Shown in pieces: positions 29,841 to 38,125 of a stretch of DNA of 64,000 nt. Position 1 is the first letter of the stretch, and each line of letters starts with the position of its first letter. Source of the stretch: Streptomyces capillispiralis (GTDB lineage Bacteria; Actinomycetota; Actinomycetes; Streptomycetales; Streptomycetaceae); the NCBI RefSeq assembly GCF_007829875.1, contig NZ_VIWV01000001.1, forward strand, positions 2,574,501 through 2,638,500, read 5' to 3'. Position numbers and translations under genes: made by a program. The notes below the pieces were generated by a model. The model did no database searches. It saw only the letters and a list, made by a program, of their open reading frames with translations, and was not told where the DNA came from.

Positions 29841-30755
29841 ATGGTCCTCGGACTGCTGCGACGCCTGCGCCCGTACGGCGCCTCCGACGCCGCGCCGGGC
29901 CTCTCCGTCCCCCTGCCGCCCGGCGCGGGGGCGTTCGGCTGCGAGGCCGTCGACCTCCTGGGGCAGCCGCTGGGCTCGGTCGAGGTCACGGTGACCGCGC
30001 TGGACAGCCACCGCGTCGCGGCCCGCGGCACCACCGACCCGTACGGCTACTACATGGCCGTGCTGCCCCCGGGCAGGTACAGCGTGATGCTGACGGCGGA
30101 CGGCCTGGCCCCCGCCCGCGAGACGGTCGAGATAGCCGCCGGGGTGGCTCCCGCCCCCGCACGCGTCACCCTGGAGCCCGGGCGCCGGCTGGAGCTGCCG
30201 CCCGCCGGCACCTGGGTGTTCGACCCCCCGCACACCGCGATCCGGTTCATCGCCAAGCACGTGGGCATGGCGCACGTCCACGGCCGGTTCACACGGTTCG
30301 ACGGCGGCATCCGCGTCGCGGAGGACATGAGCGACTCCCAGGTCTCCGTGCGCATCGACGCCTCCAGCATCACCACGGGCAACCAGACCCGCGACAACCA
30401 CCTGCGGTCGGCCGACTTCCTCGACGTCGAGAACTACCCGTACATCGACTTCACCAGCACCCGGTTCGCCTACCACGGCGGCTCCAAGTGGACCGTGCAC
30501 GGCACCCTCACGATGCACGGCACCAGCCGCTCGGTGGGCCTCGACACCGAGTACCTCGGCACCGTGAACGGCGGCTACGAGCAGGAGCTGCGCTGCGCCG
30601 CCCTCGCCAGGACCGAACTGCACCGCGAGGACTTCACCCTCAACTGGCGTTCCATGCTCGCCCGCGGCATCGCCGTCGTCGGGCCGACGGTCCAGCTGGC
30701 CCTCGACGTCCAGGCCATGTACCGCACCCACGACACACCGACCCCGCCGCACTAG
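29841..30755 (+). CDS. YceI-family protein with an N-terminal carboxypeptidase-regulatory-like domain
   Basis: The 304-residue product starts with a beta-sandwich segment typical of carboxypeptidase regulatory-like domains (about 30-105: LLGQPLGSVEVTVTAL... GYYMAVLPPGRYSV). A YceI lipocalin-fold domain follows (about 125-295: WVFDPPHTAIRFIAKHVGMAHVHGRF and GTLTMHGTSRSVGL). YceI proteins bind isoprenoid-like lipids. There is no signal peptide, so a cytoplasmic or surface-associated role is open. ATG at 29841 has GAAGAAAGG 8 nt upstream, preferred over GTG 29832. Confidence 0.9.
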   Translation: MVLGLLRRLRPYGASDAAPGLSVPLPPGAGAFGCEAVDLLGQPLGSVEVTVTALDSHRVAARGTTDPYGYYMAVLPPGRYSVMLTADGLAPARETVEIAAGVAPAPARVTLEPGRRLELPPAGTWVFDPPHTAIRFIAKHVGMAHVHGRFTRFDGGIRVAEDMSDSQVSVRIDASSITTGNQTRDNHLRSADFLDVENYPYIDFTSTRFAYHGGSKWTVHGTLTMHGTSRSVGLDTEYLGTVNGGYEQELRCAALARTELHREDFTLNWRSMLARGIAVVGPTVQLALDVQAMYRTHDTPTPPH

Positions 30756-30797
30756 GACCAGGGCCTGGGCGCGGGGGCGGGGGCGGGGCGGCGGGCC

Positions 30798-31307
30798 TCA
30801 GTCCTCCGCGAAGTCCCCCGCCGCGATCCGCAGCGGGCGGAGCATCGCGAAGAGCTCGGCGCACTCCTCGGCGTCGTAGGCGCCCAGGCCGAAGTCCATC
30901 GCCATCAGGTCGCGGGTGGCGGCCTCGACCACCTCGCGGCCCCGGTCGGTGATGGTCGCGAGGGTGCCGCGGCCGTCGTTGGGGTTGGGGCGTTTGGCCA
31001 CCAGACCCGATCTCACCAGCCGGTCCACGGTGTTCGTCACCGACGTGGGGTGCACCATGAGCCGTTCGCCGATCTTGGACATCGGCAGTTCACCGGACTT
31101 GGAGAAGGTCAGCAGCACCAGCGCCTCGTACCGCGCGAACGTGAGCCCGTAGGGCTTGACCACCGCGTCGACCTCGGCCAGCAGGATCTGGTGCGCGCGC
31201 ATGATCGAGGTGATCGCGGCCATCGACGGCACGTTTCCCCAGCGCTGCTTCCAGAGCTCGTCGGCGCGGGCGATGGGATCGAACGAGAGACTGAGGGGCT
31301 TCGGCAC
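30798..31307 (-). CDS. MarR-family transcriptional regulator
   Basis: The 169-residue winged-helix protein has its recognition region at MSKIGERLMVHPTSVTNTVDRLVRSGLVAKRPNPNDGR, a complete MarR core. It starts at GTG 31307 and converges with the YceI gene. Neither ligand nor targets can be read here. The gene lies just left of the MTH1187/DUF3817 pair on the same strand, 61 bp away. Confidence 0.92.
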   Translation of the reverse strand: MPKPLSLSFDPIARADELWKQRWGNVPSMAAITSIMRAHQILLAEVDAVVKPYGLTFARYEALVLLTFSKSGELPMSKIGERLMVHPTSVTNTVDRLVRSGLVAKRPNPNDGRGTLATITDRGREVVEAATRDLMAMDFGLGAYDAEECAELFAMLRPLRIAAGDFAED

Positions 31308-31368
31308 GGACCAGACCCTACCGGCCGGTCATATGTCGGTCAGCCCCGTCTCGCCCCTCGGTCCGCGG

Positions 31369-31671
31369 TCATCCGTCGTGCTGCGCCAGGTGGCGTTCGA
31401 CCGTCTCCACCTTGGACGTGAGGCCGTCCGCCACACCCGGGCGGATGTCCGCCTTGAGGACCAGGGAGACGCGCGGGGCGCGGGCCTCCACGGCGGCCAC
31501 GGCGCGCCTGACCACGTCCATCACCTCGTCCCACTCTCCCTCGACGGAGGTGAACATGGCGTCGGTGCGGTTCGGCAGCCCGGACTCGCGGACCACCCGC
31601 ACGGCGTCGGCGACGTACTCCCCCACGTCCTCGCCGACGCCCAGCGGCGTCACGGAGAAGGCGACGATCAT
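31369..31671 (-). CDS. MTH1187-family thiamine-binding protein
   Basis: This 100-residue protein has the alternating beta-alpha pattern of the MTH1187/YkoF-like family ([52 protein letters not shown]). Related proteins bind thiamine or hydroxymethylpyrimidine. ATG at 31671 has AAGG just upstream and overlaps the stop of the DUF3817 gene by 4 nt. Confidence 0.88.
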   Translation of the reverse strand: MIVAFSVTPLGVGEDVGEYVADAVRVVRESGLPNRTDAMFTSVEGEWDEVMDVVRRAVAAVEARAPRVSLVLKADIRPGVADGLTSKVETVERHLAQHDG

Positions 31672-32012
31672 GCCTTCACGGCCCCTTCGGCGCGTGCGCG
31701 GGAGGCGATCACCGCGTCCTCGGCCTCGCGCTTGAGCCGGCGGTCGGCGAAGAAGCCGCCGGTGGGCAGCACCGACATCAGGAAGTAGAAGGCGGCGGTC
31801 TTCAGCGGCCACTTGGCGCGGTTCCAGGCGTCGGCCCAGAAGAGCACGTAGACGACGAAGAGGAAGCCGTGGATCGCGCCCATCACCGGTACGGCGTTGA
31901 ACTCCGTGGTCCGCTTCAGGACCGAGCAGACGAGCAGCAGGAGGAACGAGATCGCCTCGGGGCCCGAGACCAGGCGCAGGCGGCGGAGGGCGGTGGCGGT
32001 CTTGATGTCCAC
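31668..32012 (-). CDS. DUF3817 small integral membrane protein (second copy)
   Basis: This 114-residue paralogue of the protein at 29087-29419 has the same three-helix plan and motifs ([26 protein letters not shown] and [15 protein letters not shown]). Function is unknown. It is the first gene of a two-gene leftward unit with the MTH1187 protein, overlapping by ATGA. Confidence 0.9.
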   Translation of the reverse strand: MDIKTATALRRLRLVSGPEAISFLLLLVCSVLKRTTEFNAVPVMGAIHGFLFVVYVLFWADAWNRAKWPLKTAAFYFLMSVLPTGGFFADRRLKREAEDAVIASRARAEGAVKA

Positions 32013-32251
32013 GGGTCACCTTCGATGGGAGAGACGTCGGCGTCGACGGGTCGGACGGCTTGCGCCGTACGGCTTGTGAACACACGCACAAGCGCGGGTC
32101 CATTGTGGCAAACCCGGTTCACGGCCACGGGAGGGGGTCCGCGGAGTCCGCACGTCCCCGGGCACCACGGAGCCCCTGAGGGTGCGGTCGGGGTGCGACT
32201 CCCCCCACAGGATCTGTCGGCGGGGGCAAAGAGGCCGCTACCGTCGCAAGC

Positions 32252-32890
32252 GTGGCGATGTTCCGACTTCAGAGCAGCAAGGTGCTCGCCGTCGACATGA
32301 CCGGGGATGCCGTGAAGGCGAAGAACGGCTCCATGGTCGCGTACGACGGCGAGATGGCCTTCAAGAAGCTCAGCGGCGGCGGTGAGGGCATCCGGGGGAT
32401 GGTGACCCGGCGGCTCACGGGTGAGCAGATGACACTGATGGAGGTGAAGGGGCACGGGACCTGCTGGTTCGCGGACCGGGCGTCCGAGATCAATCTGGTG
32501 GCTCTCCAGGGGGACAAGCTCTACGTGGAGTCCAGCAACCTGCTGGCGACCGACGGCGCGCTGCGCACCGGGACCGATTTCACGGGTCTGCGCGGGGCCT
32601 CGCAGGGCAACGGGCTGTTCACGACCACCGTCGAGGGACACGGCCAGGCGGCCCTCATGTCCGACGGGCCGGCGGTGCTGCTGCGGGTCAGCCCGCAGTA
32701 CCCGCTGACGGTCGACCCCGGCGCCTACGTGGCCCACCAGGGGAACCTGCGGCAGTCCTTCCAGTCCGGTGTGACCTTCCGCACGCTGCTCGGCGAGGGC
32801 GGCGGCGAGGCCTTCCAGATCCGCTTCGAGGGCGACGGACTGGTCTATGTGCAGCCCAGTGAGCGGAACACGATCGCGGGGGACGTCTGA
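32252..32890 (+). CDS. AIM24-family protein, first of three
   Basis: The 212 residues form the double-stranded beta-helix AIM24 (DUF124) fold, seen as glycine-spaced strands with GNGLFTTTVEGHGQAALMS and the VDPGAYVAHQGNL element. There is no signal or membrane segment. Family function in bacteria is unknown. The start is GTG at 32252, or ATG at 32258; no Shine-Dalgarno sequence precedes either, so the mRNA may be leaderless. The next gene starts 1 bp after the stop. Confidence 0.9.
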   Translation: MAMFRLQSSKVLAVDMTGDAVKAKNGSMVAYDGEMAFKKLSGGGEGIRGMVTRRLTGEQMTLMEVKGHGTCWFADRASEINLVALQGDKLYVESSNLLATDGALRTGTDFTGLRGASQGNGLFTTTVEGHGQAALMSDGPAVLLRVSPQYPLTVDPGAYVAHQGNLRQSFQSGVTFRTLLGEGGGEAFQIRFEGDGLVYVQPSERNTIAGDV

Positions 32891-32891
32891 C

Positions 32892-33542
32892 ATGGCCTTC
32901 CGGGAGATCAACGCGAAGATGGTCGAGGCGACCGTGGCGCCGGGGCAGCGGCTGTTCAGCCAGCGGGGCGCGATGCTCGCGTACCGGGGCGAGGTGAGCT
33001 TCACACCGAACATGGCGGGCGGGCGCGGCGGGCTGATGTCGATGATCGGCCGGCGGGTGGCCGACGAGGACACGCCCCTGATGACCGTCGAGGGCAGCGG
33101 CACCGTGCTGTTCGGGCACGGCGGCCACCAGGTGCAGGTGATCGAGCTCGCCGGGGACACGCTGTACGTCGAGGCCGACCGGCTGCTGGCCTTCGAGGGC
33201 ACGCTGGAGCAGGGCACGGTCTTCCTCGGCGCCCAGGGCGGGGTGATGGGCATGGTGCGGGGCCAGGTCTCGGGCCAGGGGCTGTTCACGACGTCGCTGA
33301 AGGGGCACGGCTCGGTCGCCGTGATGGCGCACGGCGGGGTGATCGAGATCCCGATCACCCCGCAGCGGCCGGTGCACGTCGACCCGCAGGCCTACGTCGC
33401 CCACCACGGCGACGTGCGCAACAAGCTGTCCACCGCCCTCGGCTGGCGGGACATGGTGGGCCGCGGCTCCGGCGAGGCGTTCCAGCTGGAGCTGAGCGGC
33501 AGCGGTGCCGTGTACGTGCAGGCCTCGGAGGAGAAGCTGTGA
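32892..33542 (+). CDS. AIM24-family protein, second of three
   Basis: The 216 residues have the same fold and signature as the previous gene (GQGLFTTSLKGHGSVAVMA and VDPQAYVAHHGDV). The sequence has diverged enough that the copies are old paralogues. The stop overlaps the next start by 4 nt. The three genes are certainly co-expressed and the products may form a hetero-oligomer (inference). Confidence 0.9.
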   Translation: MAFREINAKMVEATVAPGQRLFSQRGAMLAYRGEVSFTPNMAGGRGGLMSMIGRRVADEDTPLMTVEGSGTVLFGHGGHQVQVIELAGDTLYVEADRLLAFEGTLEQGTVFLGAQGGVMGMVRGQVSGQGLFTTSLKGHGSVAVMAHGGVIEIPITPQRPVHVDPQAYVAHHGDVRNKLSTALGWRDMVGRGSGEAFQLELSGSGAVYVQASEEKL

Positions 33543-34336
33543 GCACCTACGGAACGGGCTCCGGGCCCACGGTCTTCGACCCGGCGACGCTGCCGTCCGA
33601 CGACAGCGTCGACCACTACACCTTCTGCGTGGAGCTCAAGGGCACCCAGTGGTTCATGCAGAAGGGGAAGATGATCGCCTACTACGGCTCGATCGAGTTC
33701 AACGGCATCGGGCACGGCCGACTCGACCGACTTGTCCGTACCGCTTTTCATTCGCCTCTGCACGCGAGCGACTGGGTCGTGGCGGAGGGCTCGGGCAAGA
33801 TGCTCCTCGCCGACCGGGCCTTCGACGTGAATTCCTACGACCTCGACGACGGCAACCTGACCATTCGCTCGGGCAACCTCCTCGCTTTTCAGCCAAGTCT
33901 GTCGCTCAAGCAGTCGATCGTGCCCGGTTTTCTGACGCTGATCGGAACCGGGAAGTTCGTCGCCGCGTCGAACGGTCCGGTGGTGTTCATGGAGCCCCCC
34001 GTCCGGGTGGACCCGCAGGCGCTGGTCGGATGGGCGGACTGCCCCTCTCCGTGCCATCACTACGACCACGGCTACATGACCGGCGTGATGGGCGGTCTAC
34101 GTGCGCTGACGGGCCTGGGCGGGGCGTCCGGGGAGGAGCACCAGTTCGAGTTCGTCGGCGCCGGCACGGTGCTGCTCCAGTCCTCGGAGGCGCTGATGGC
34201 GGAGCAGGCCACGGGGGTCACTCCGGGGGAACCCGGGGTACCCGGAGGCGGTGCGTCGGGCGGGCACGGTCAGCCGTCCGGCGCACCGCGTCTTCCCGGA
34301 CAGCTGGGAGACCTCCAGCGTCGCTTCGGGCTGTGA
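33539..34336 (+). CDS. AIM24-family protein, third of three, with Gly/Pro-rich tail
   Basis: This 265-residue protein has the most divergent AIM24 core. It retains the VDPQALVGW strand pair but has a small Cys/His insert (WADCPSPCHHYDHGYM) absent from its siblings. A 50-residue Gly/Pro/Gln-rich tail follows the core. The insert resembles a metal-binding site (inference). GTG at 33539 overlaps the previous stop. Confidence 0.88.
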   Translation: MSTYGTGSGPTVFDPATLPSDDSVDHYTFCVELKGTQWFMQKGKMIAYYGSIEFNGIGHGRLDRLVRTAFHSPLHASDWVVAEGSGKMLLADRAFDVNSYDLDDGNLTIRSGNLLAFQPSLSLKQSIVPGFLTLIGTGKFVAASNGPVVFMEPPVRVDPQALVGWADCPSPCHHYDHGYMTGVMGGLRALTGLGGASGEEHQFEFVGAGTVLLQSSEALMAEQATGVTPGEPGVPGGGASGGHGQPSGAPRLPGQLGDLQRRFGL

Positions 34337-34351
34337 GCGGTAATGTGCGGG

Positions 34352-34385
34352 GTGTGACATCGAACGCCTGCCCGTGATGTCACAC
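34352..34385. promoter_or_regulatory. 10-bp inverted repeat between the AIM24 operon and absC-like marR
   Basis: GTGTGACATC (34352-34361) and its exact complement (34376-34385) enclose 14 nt, 16 bp past the AIM24 stop and about 50 bp before the MarR start. It could terminate the AIM24 operon or be an operator for the regulator. Confidence 0.5.
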
Positions 34386-34433
34386 GGAAGCCTCATTAGT
34401 TCGCCTTTCAACTTCCTTAGGTAGACTTCATTC

Positions 34434-34910
34434 ATGGAGACCGAGACGGCCACCCGCTGGCTGACCAATGCGGAGCAGTGCGCCTGGCGCACCCACCTGG
34501 AGGTCAACAGGCTGTTGACGTACCAGCTCGAGAAGGATCTGCAGCCGTTCGGCCTGACGATGAACGACTACGAGATCCTGGTGAACCTGTCCGAGTCGGA
34601 GGACCGCCGGATGCGGATGAGCGACCTCGCCTCCGCCACCCTGCAGTCCAAGAGCCGCCTCTCGCACCAGATCACCCGCATGGAGAACGCGGGCCTGGTC
34701 CGGCGGGAGAACTGCGAGTCCGACCGGCGCGGGCTGTACGCCGTCCTCACCGAGCACGGCATGGAGACCATGCACAAGGTCGCGCCCCATCATGTGGCGT
34801 CCGTCCGCCGGCACTTCATCGACCTGCTCTCCCCCGAGGCACTCACCGAGCTCGACAAGGCCCTCAAGCCCATCGCCGAGCACCTGCGCGGGCAGCGGGG
34901 ACGCCACTGA
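34434..34910 (+). CDS. absC: MarR-family regulator, probable AbsC orthologue
   Basis: This 158-residue winged-helix protein has MSDLASATLQSKSRLSHQITRMENAGLVRRENCESDRRG as its DNA-binding core. Length and position (next to the two-component pair matching SCO5403/5404) agree with S. coelicolor AbsC (SCO5405). From the literature I recall AbsC as a zinc-linked regulator of antibiotic production that acts on the coelibactin NRPS cluster. The orthology is from memory of gene order, not a search. If correct, it is a candidate controller of NRPS genes elsewhere in this genome. Confidence 0.75.
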   Translation: METETATRWLTNAEQCAWRTHLEVNRLLTYQLEKDLQPFGLTMNDYEILVNLSESEDRRMRMSDLASATLQSKSRLSHQITRMENAGLVRRENCESDRRGLYAVLTEHGMETMHKVAPHHVASVRRHFIDLLSPEALTELDKALKPIAEHLRGQRGRH

Positions 34911-34952
34911 GGCGTCCCGGCAGGGGCACCGGCCGGTCCGACGGGACACCGG

Positions 34953-36428
34953 TCAGTCCGGCCGGGCGAGCGGCAGGCGGAGTTCGAACAGGGCTCCGCC
35001 GGCCGGCGCCGCACCCGCCGTGAGCGTCCCGCCGTGCCGTACGGCGACGTCCCTCGCGATCGCCAGGCCCAGCCCGGCGCCGCCGTCGTCGCGGCTGCGG
35101 GCGGCGTCCAGCCGGACGAACCGCTCGAAGATCCGCTCCCGGTCGGCCTCGGCCACCCCGTCGCCGTCGTCGGCCACCCCGAGCACCGCCCAGGTGCCCT
35201 CCCGCCGCACGGTCACGGTGACCCGCTCGCGGGCGTGCCGCCGGGCGTTGTCCAGCAGGTTGGCGAGCACCCGTCCGAGCTGCCCCCGCGACCCGCTCAC
35301 CTCGGCCGGCTCCGCGTCCACCGTCACACCGGTACGACCCGCCGCCTCCTCGCGCGCCAGCGCGGCCAGGTCGACCGGGGCGTCGGCGGGGCGCTCGCCC
35401 GCGTCCAGCCGGGCGAGCAGCAGCAGGTCGGCGGCGAGGTGCTGGAGGCGCACGGTGTCCTCGACGGCGCCGTCCAGGTCCAGCAGTTCGGGATGGGCGG
35501 CGGCCACCTCCAGCTGGGTGCGCAGGGACGCGATCGGGCTGCGCAGTTCGTGCGAGGCGTCGGCGACGAACCGCCGCTGCCGCTCCACGGACGTCTCCAG
35601 CGCGGCGAGCGTCTCGTTGGTGGTGCGGGCGAGGCGGGCGATCTCGTCGTGCGTGGCCGGTTCGGGGACGCGGCGGGCCAGGTCCTCGGAGGCGGTGATC
35701 GCCGCCATCTCGCGCCGGATGCCCTCCACCGGGCGCAGCGCACGCCCGGTGACCAGCCAGGTCACCCCGGCGACCACGCCCAGCAGCAGGGGCAGGCCGA
35801 TGAGCATCGCGGTCAGCGAGGTGTCCACGGCACTGTGCTCGGCGGCGAGCGGCGCGCCCGCGTGGACGGTGAGGCGGCCCCGGTCGTGGGTCTCGACCTC
35901 CACGGCGGCGAAGCGGTAGTCCTCCGCGTCGCCGTCGATCGTCGCGGAGCCGTTGCTGAAGGTGGTCTCGCGGGCGATCTCGCCGGGGGCGAGGGACTCC
36001 CCGGAGCCGCCGAAGTCGTCCGAGTCGCCGCCCTCCTCGGAGTCGTCGCCGTCATCGCCGTCGTCGGAGTCGTCGGAGTCGTCGTCCCCGCGGGCCGGGG
36101 CGGACGACCGCGGCGTCACCTCGGTGGTCGCCGTGCCGGTGATCTTCCGCAGGTCCTCACTCGCCGCGACGAGCCGGCCGTCCTCGTCGACGATCTGCAC
36201 CGGGCCGCCGTCGCCGTCCAGCCCCGACAGCTTGTCGTACGGCGTCCGGACGGCGAGTTCGGCGGCGACCGCCCGCGCGGAGCGCTCCGCCTGGGTGCCC
36301 GCCTCACCGATCAGGTTGGAGCGCAGCGACAGCAGGACGGCGGTGCCGGCCGCGACGAGCGCCACGGCGACCACGAGGGTGGCGCCGAGCGTCGCCCGCG
36401 AGCGGACGGAACCGAACAGCCGGCTCAC
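34953..36428 (-). CDS. Sensor histidine kinase with Asp-rich extracellular loop
   Basis: The 491-residue protein has a first membrane helix at about 14-36 and an external domain of about 170 residues. A second helix (about 205-230) is followed by HAMP, a HisKA site (FVADASHELRSPIASLRTQLE), and an ATPase domain with LANLLDNARRHA and GGAGLGLAI. The external domain contains an almost pure Asp/Ser/Gly/Glu stretch (about 111-137), a likely cation-binding or charge-sensing loop. GTG at 36428 overlaps the response-regulator stop by 4 nt. It pairs with that regulator, and a divergent Asp-rich PepSY protein is the likely target. Confidence 0.93.
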   Translation of the reverse strand: MSRLFGSVRSRATLGATLVVAVALVAAGTAVLLSLRSNLIGEAGTQAERSARAVAAELAVRTPYDKLSGLDGDGGPVQIVDEDGRLVAASEDLRKITGTATTEVTPRSSAPARGDDDSDDSDDGDDGDDSEEGGDSDDFGGSGESLAPGEIARETTFSNGSATIDGDAEDYRFAAVEVETHDRGRLTVHAGAPLAAEHSAVDTSLTAMLIGLPLLLGVVAGVTWLVTGRALRPVEGIRREMAAITASEDLARRVPEPATHDEIARLARTTNETLAALETSVERQRRFVADASHELRSPIASLRTQLEVAAAHPELLDLDGAVEDTVRLQHLAADLLLLARLDAGERPADAPVDLAALAREEAAGRTGVTVDAEPAEVSGSRGQLGRVLANLLDNARRHARERVTVTVRREGTWAVLGVADDGDGVAEADRERIFERFVRLDAARSRDDGGAGLGLAIARDVAVRHGGTLTAGAAPAGGALFELRLPLARPD

Positions 36429-37090
36429 GGCGCCGTCTCCAGCCGGTACCCGGCGCCGCGCACCGTACGGATCAGCCCGGCGCGCAGTTTGCGGCGCAGG
36501 GCGCTGACGTAGACCTCGACGATGTTCGGGTCGCCCTCGTAGGCGAAGTCCCAGACGTGCTCCAGGATCTCGGCCTTGGACACCACCTCGCCGGCCCGCA
36601 GCACCAGCTGCTCCAGCACCGAGAACTCCTTGGCGGTCAGCGCCACTTCGGCGTCGCCCAGGAACACCCGGCGGGCGGCGGTGTCCACCTTCAGGTCGCC
36701 GTGCACATGCACCGGGGAGGCCCCGGCGCCCTGGCGGCGGCGCAGCAGCGCCTTGATCCTTGCGACCAGGACGACGTACGAGAACGGCTTGGTGAGGTAG
36801 TCGTCGGCGCCCGTGTCCAGGCCCTCCGCCTCGTCGTACTCGCCGTCCTTGGCGGTGAGCATCAGGATCGGCACGTCGTGTCCCGCGGCGCGCAGGGCGG
36901 CGCAGACCCGGTAGCCGTTCATGCCGGGCAGCATGATGTCGAGGATCAGGAGGTCGTACGTCCCCTCCGTGGCCCGGTGCAGGCCCTCCCGGCCGTCGTG
37001 GACGACGTCCACGGCGTAGCCCTCGGCGGTGAGGCCCTTGGCGAGCGACAGGGCCAGCCGCTTCTCGTCCTCCACGATCAACAGGCGCAT
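36425..37090 (-). CDS. OmpR-family response regulator
   Basis: This 221-residue regulator has the receiver domain with acidic pocket (VEDEK), phosphorylation Asp in LLILDIMLPGMNG and Lys in LTAKD. A winged-helix DNA-binding domain follows (about 125-218). It is the first gene of the operon with the sensor kinase. The 116-bp divergent gap to the PepSY gene holds CTTCAGG repeats that are a natural binding site. Confidence 0.95.
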   Translation of the reverse strand: MRLLIVEDEKRLALSLAKGLTAEGYAVDVVHDGREGLHRATEGTYDLLILDIMLPGMNGYRVCAALRAAGHDVPILMLTAKDGEYDEAEGLDTGADDYLTKPFSYVVLVARIKALLRRRQGAGASPVHVHGDLKVDTAARRVFLGDAEVALTAKEFSVLEQLVLRAGEVVSKAEILEHVWDFAYEGDPNIVEVYVSALRRKLRAGLIRTVRGAGYRLETAP

Positions 37091-37113
37091 GCCGTCAAGG
37101 GTCGCAAAGCCAA

Positions 37114-37151
37114 GCTGAAGATCCCTTCAGGGGGCTTCAGGTTCTCCTCAG
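37114..37151. promoter_or_regulatory. CTTCAGG direct repeats in the regulator-PepSY divergent region
   Basis: CTTCAGG occurs at 37125-37131 and 37135-37141. A weaker CCTCAGC follows one turn later and an inverted CTGAAG lies at 37115-37120. The 10-bp periodicity and CTTCA-N5-CTTCA layout are typical of OmpR-family boxes. Confidence 0.55.
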
Positions 37152-37206
37152 CGTCGGTCGGCGAGATTGAAGGCGTCGAAAACGAAGCGGCTCGGGAGGA
37201 ACCAGC

Positions 37207-37956
37207 ATGAAGCGCAACATCGTGATCGCCGTCGTGACGGCCGCGGCCCTCGTCGGCGGGGGTACGGCGACGGCCCTCGCGGTCTCGGGGGACAGCGGCG
37301 CATCGACGCCGGTGGCGCAGACGGAGAGCCGGGTGGGGGACGACGACGGGCGGGACGACGACGGTGACGACCGGGACGACCGGGACGACCGGAGCGACGT
37401 GCGGGGTGACGACCGTGACGACCGTGACGACGTGCGGGACGACCGGGACGACGCCGCCGCCGTCTCCGGGGGTGTGAGCGCCGCCGACGCCATCGCCGCC
37501 GCGCTGAAGCACACGCCGGGAACGGCCGTCTCCGCCGATCTGGACGACGACGGTGACGACGCGGACGACGGTGACGACGCGGACGACAGCGGTGGCCGGG
37601 CGGCCTGGGAGGTCGACATCCTCGGCGGCGGCGACACCTGGTACAGCGTGCGGGTCGACCCGGCGACCGGGAAGGTGCTGGGCGCGCACAAGGACGACGA
37701 GGACGACGCCGGCGAGGTGCGGGCCGCGCTGAAGGGGACGTCGGTGACGGCCGAGGAGGCCGCGGAGCTGGTGGCCGCCAAGGGCAGGGTGGTCTCGATA
37801 GACCTGGACGACGACGAGCGTGGCTGGGAGGCGGAGACGGTCGCCTCCGGCGGCGGGGAGAAGGACTGGCGCGTGGGGCTGGACGGCGCGGGTGTCAGTG
37901 CGGAGCGGGGTGACGACTCGGACGGCTCCGACGACTCCGACGACTCCGACGACTGA
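37207..37956 (+). CDS. Secreted PepSY-domain protein with Asp-Arg/Asp-Gly repeats
   Basis: The 249-residue product has a signal peptide (about 1-27) and a strongly acidic repeat segment of about 50 residues built from DDRDD/DDGD units. Two PepSY-like repeats (about 85-160 and 165-225) are split by another Asp-rich block, and a DDSDGSDDSDD tail ends the protein. PepSY domains often inhibit or sense proteases or bind ligands. The Asp blocks suggest divalent-metal binding. ATG at 37207 follows GGAGGAACC. It is divergent from the two-component genes, whose sensor carries a similar Asp-rich loop. Confidence 0.92.
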   Translation: MKRNIVIAVVTAAALVGGGTATALAVSGDSGASTPVAQTESRVGDDDGRDDDGDDRDDRDDRSDVRGDDRDDRDDVRDDRDDAAAVSGGVSAADAIAAALKHTPGTAVSADLDDDGDDADDGDDADDSGGRAAWEVDILGGGDTWYSVRVDPATGKVLGAHKDDEDDAGEVRAALKGTSVTAEEAAELVAAKGRVVSIDLDDDERGWEAETVASGGGEKDWRVGLDGAGVSAERGDDSDGSDDSDDSDD

Positions 37957-37975
37957 TCGGACGGGTGTGGTCGGT

Positions 37976-38010
37976 GGGGCGGTGGGGGGTTTTCGCCCCC
38001 GCCGCCCCTT
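37976..38010 (+). terminator. Terminator after the PepSY gene
   Basis: A 13-bp stem (37976-37988 with 37996-38008, one G-T pair) closes a T-rich 7-nt loop and is followed by TT. Confidence 0.75.
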
Positions 38011-38050
38011 CCCGTCCCGTCCCCGGGGGCTGCCGCCCCCGGACCCCCGC

Positions 38051-38093
38051 TTCGGCCCGAAACGGGCCTCGTCCTCAAACGCCGGACGGGCTG
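38051..38093. repeat. Streptomyces interspersed intergenic repeat
   Basis: The stretch containing CGGCCCGAAACGGGCC and then CTCAAACGCCGGACGGGCT is one I recognise as a short sequence scattered through Streptomyces intergenic regions. It has no coding capacity. Here it fills the convergent gap between the PepSY gene and meaB. Confidence 0.55.
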
Positions 38094-38125
38094 CTTTGGC
38101 TCAGCCGCCTTTACGGGCGGGGGTC

